Shown piece by piece: positions 62,053 to 64,000 of a stretch of 64,000 bases of DNA. The DNA is from Peronospora farinosa (lineage: Eukaryota; Oomycota; Peronosporomycetes; Peronosporales; Peronosporaceae). The DNA is taken from assembly GCA_947646735.1 (NCBI GenBank), contig CANTFK010000993.1:62001-126000 (forward strand), given 5' to 3'. How positions within the stretch are numbered: position 1 is the first letter of the stretch; each line of letters begins with the position of its first letter. A program made the translations under genes and the position numbers. Under the pieces are notes generated by a model. The model did not search any database. It saw only the letters and a list, made by a program, of their open reading frames with translations, and had not been told where the DNA came from.

Positions 62053-63375
62053 TTGACGCTCGTGAAGTCTCTTTTGGTCGTGATATCGTTTCTCGTGCGT
62101 AGCTCGTCCTATATTTGTCAGTAAGGTACATACGCCACATGTTTACGATAGAGGGTGGGGTCGAGTGTGCTCATTAAGGCTGTCACATTAAGCATCGGAC
62201 AGTTTCGTAGCGATGATATGGATACGTCAATGAGGTGACGATTGGGAGGAAGGTTGCGTTTCGCGACAGAACGATTGCCTGCATCAAGCGCAGGCGGTAT
62301 ACAGAGGGGCAGCTAGTGTACACGTTCATAGGAAGGACTTTGAAGAGAGAGTCACTTCAGCTGATCAGGTCATATCACTGTCCCATCAAGAACAAAGCTG
62401 AGAGCGCTGAAAGTACTCGTCTACTAAACGGACAAGTGGTGGACTCTAGCTGCATCCCATGAGAAACGCGTACTATAAAGTTTAATTTAGTCTACAGCCT
62501 GATGGTGTAGATGACCACATGCTGGCTGTAGCTCGTAACAGTCGACGGTTTTACATTACGCTTCTTTCAAATGGGTAAATGTTGCCACATCGCAGACTAG
62601 TCAAGTAGCTTCTAACGCCAGCGTGGCCGCAAGTCGCGACTGCTGCATCTGCAAGATCAGACCCGTCTGCGCCAGTTAGTAGTGGCACCATCGCTTGACC
62701 TCAAATTGACTTCAGGATCTTCGACGACCATTTCATCGGTTTGACGTCTTTTCACTTCAAGACAAGCATCCTGCTCAAGATGGCGAGATATAGTACCAGA
62801 ATCAAGACATATATACGATTCAATCTGTGCAGAATGCCCTCAATAAAGGTAACATTCGTGATATGTACGCAACAAGAAAGCTCTAGATCATGGGCATCCT
62901 GTACACTAGCAATGTTGCTAGCTGCACAAAGCACATCAGTAGCGCTCTGTAATACAGGATTCTATCATTGTCTATTGTGCTACTATGATGCGCTAGCTGT
63001 TCTTGCTCTCCATCGCTCTTGTACACTCAATCAAACATCCATCACTATTGTCGTTTCAATCATTTATCCGTCAATCCTGGTCATTTCTAACACTCTTCTT
63101 CGGCTACGACTTACCGTTCTAGACTATGGCTGGCCTACCAAAATGGTGATATTGAAGTGAGTGTCGTTAGCTAATATCGACTTTACCGGTATAGACGAAG
63201 CTCAATTCGATACAAATAAGTCGAAAACTGCAAGTACGTAAACATGGGTTGGTGTCCTAACTAGGCAAAAGTATCAATCAATGCACTACATGTTAAATAT
63301 TCACACCTCTTCTTTCTCTTCAACTATTCCTCCTCAATTTTTTCCTTGTTGCATGCATCATTCACCCGTCACTTC
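62053..63375. other. Intergenic stretch between PX-like genes 2 and 3
   Basis: A 139-residue plus-strand frame at 62,741-63,160 has hydrophobic stretches but no domain and no homologue in the window; it is not called. Nothing else is recognised. Confidence 0.45.
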
Positions 63376-63984
63376 TCACGAAAAGAATGATTCGCCAGTT
63401 TGTTCCAACAGAAAGCGCTTGATAAGCGCCGGGATAATGTGGTAGCCACGCAATGACCTTGGACACGATGTGTAGTCCTCGCGCGCCATGAACACAAGTT
63501 CATTGATAAAGGAGCTCAGAATATGCTTTCGTTCTTCCGTCGTGGTCGTAAACTTGACCTTGAGACTTGGTTTATACGGCGTCACGTGCAAAAAATGCAG
63601 CAGACCGATGCAATACGTGCACGATTTGCACTTGGAGTGGCGCTTACGTGCACTGTGAGCCACATTAGAGCGCAGCCTTGCAAAACTCGAGTACCGCTGT
63701 TCAATCTGATAGTCTGGGCCTCTGTCTTTTGGTTCGAGATCCCCTGGACGCTTGTGTGGTGGACATAGCTGCCCCGTTGACACAGAACGACGTGTAGACG
63801 GCAATCCCTTTTGCTGACGATAGCGATATACGTCCAGTATAAAGTAAATAACGCCATCTTCACGCTCTATCACGTCGTGAATGGTAATAAACTCGATGCG
63901 TGAAAGAAATTGACGGACCTCTCTGGCTCGAGACACTTGCTGTGGGAACATCATGACGGGCGCTAACTTCAGCTCGCGTAGCAT
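63376..63984 (-). CDS. PX-like protein 3, divergent
   Basis: 202 residues. It keeps I-E-F-I-T-I-H-D-V, I-Y-F-I-L-D-V-Y, Y-Q-I-E-Q-R-Y-S-S-F-A-R-L-R and the Cys pair as C-K-S-C-T-Y-C, then L-S-S-F-I-N-E-L-V-F-M-A-R-E-D-Y-T. The Pro-rich loop is changed to T-P-Y-K-P-S. It lacks the N-terminal extension of the other two. The gene starts 16 bases before the window end, so its promoter lies outside. Confidence 0.65.
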   Translation of the reverse strand: MLRELKLAPVMMFPQQVSRAREVRQFLSRIEFITIHDVIEREDGVIYFILDVYRYRQQKGLPSTRRSVSTGQLCPPHKRPGDLEPKDRGPDYQIEQRYSSFARLRSNVAHSARKRHSKCKSCTYCIGLLHFLHVTPYKPSLKVKFTTTTEERKHILSSFINELVFMAREDYTSCPRSLRGYHIIPALIKRFLLEQTGESFFS

Positions 63985-64000
63985 GAATATTGTTACATCC

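Noticed and set aside
62741..63160. Plus-strand frame of 139 codons with hydrophobic stretches
   Set aside because: No domain, no convincing signal peptide, no homologue in the window; AT-rich intergenic sequence can produce it.
1..64000. tRNA, rRNA and CRISPR arrays
   Set aside because: No cloverleaf-like gene, ribosomal sequence or regularly spaced direct repeats were seen by eye; a covariance-model scan was not possible.

Overview
The window looks like an oomycete nuclear genome, most likely Phytophthora or downy mildew (Peronosporales). Three things support this: a four-exon proteasome gene with short GT-AG introns, a TCATTTT/CAAATTG core promoter of the oomycete type in front of a small secreted-protein gene, and Ty3/Gypsy elements of the chromodomain class together with a non-LTR element carrying an OTU-like domain. 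The species cannot be fixed from the sequence alone.

Positions 1-30,200 are a nest of LTR retrotransposons. Bases 1-5,690 hold worn remnants: a plus-strand Gypsy pol tail, a minus-strand gag-like remnant, a GATC-rich tandem repeat and a leader fragment called C here. Two copies of one Gypsy family (A1 and A2, minus strand) appear to sit in tandem and share the LTR at 11,629-12,229. A2 runs from its 5' LTR at 28,207-28,801 leftwards. It is split by a C fragment near 12,541-13,690 and by a complete younger Gypsy element B (15,119-22,941), whose two 342-bp LTRs differ at one site by eye. In both families the 3' region carries an open frame on the opposite strand. In B it starts 13 bases inside the 3' LTR and encodes a Cys/His cluster, an Arg/Ser tract and a coiled coil.

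Positions 30,193-44,583 form a large inverted duplication. Each arm holds a repeat R and a copy of a small secreted cysteine-containing protein gene (plus at 39,527, minus at 44,115). An 8.9-kb LINE (30,488-39,346, minus) was inserted into the left arm and is flanked by a 12-bp target duplication with one mismatch. The two secreted proteins keep almost the same leader and signal peptide but differ strongly in the mature part, a pattern expected of host-interacting proteins. A second LINE fragment lies between the arms.

Positions 44,872-64,000 are gene-rich: a protein of six PH domains, a helix-turn-helix protein with a near-identical truncated inverted copy, the proteasome lid subunit Rpn9/PSMD13, a cluster of small unrecognised proteins sharing two short motifs (ER..FLF.GGSD and MPxFFxP) with decayed copies between them, and three divergent PX-like proteins carrying a CxxC insertion. 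The last two clusters are the best candidates for undescribed lineage-specific families.
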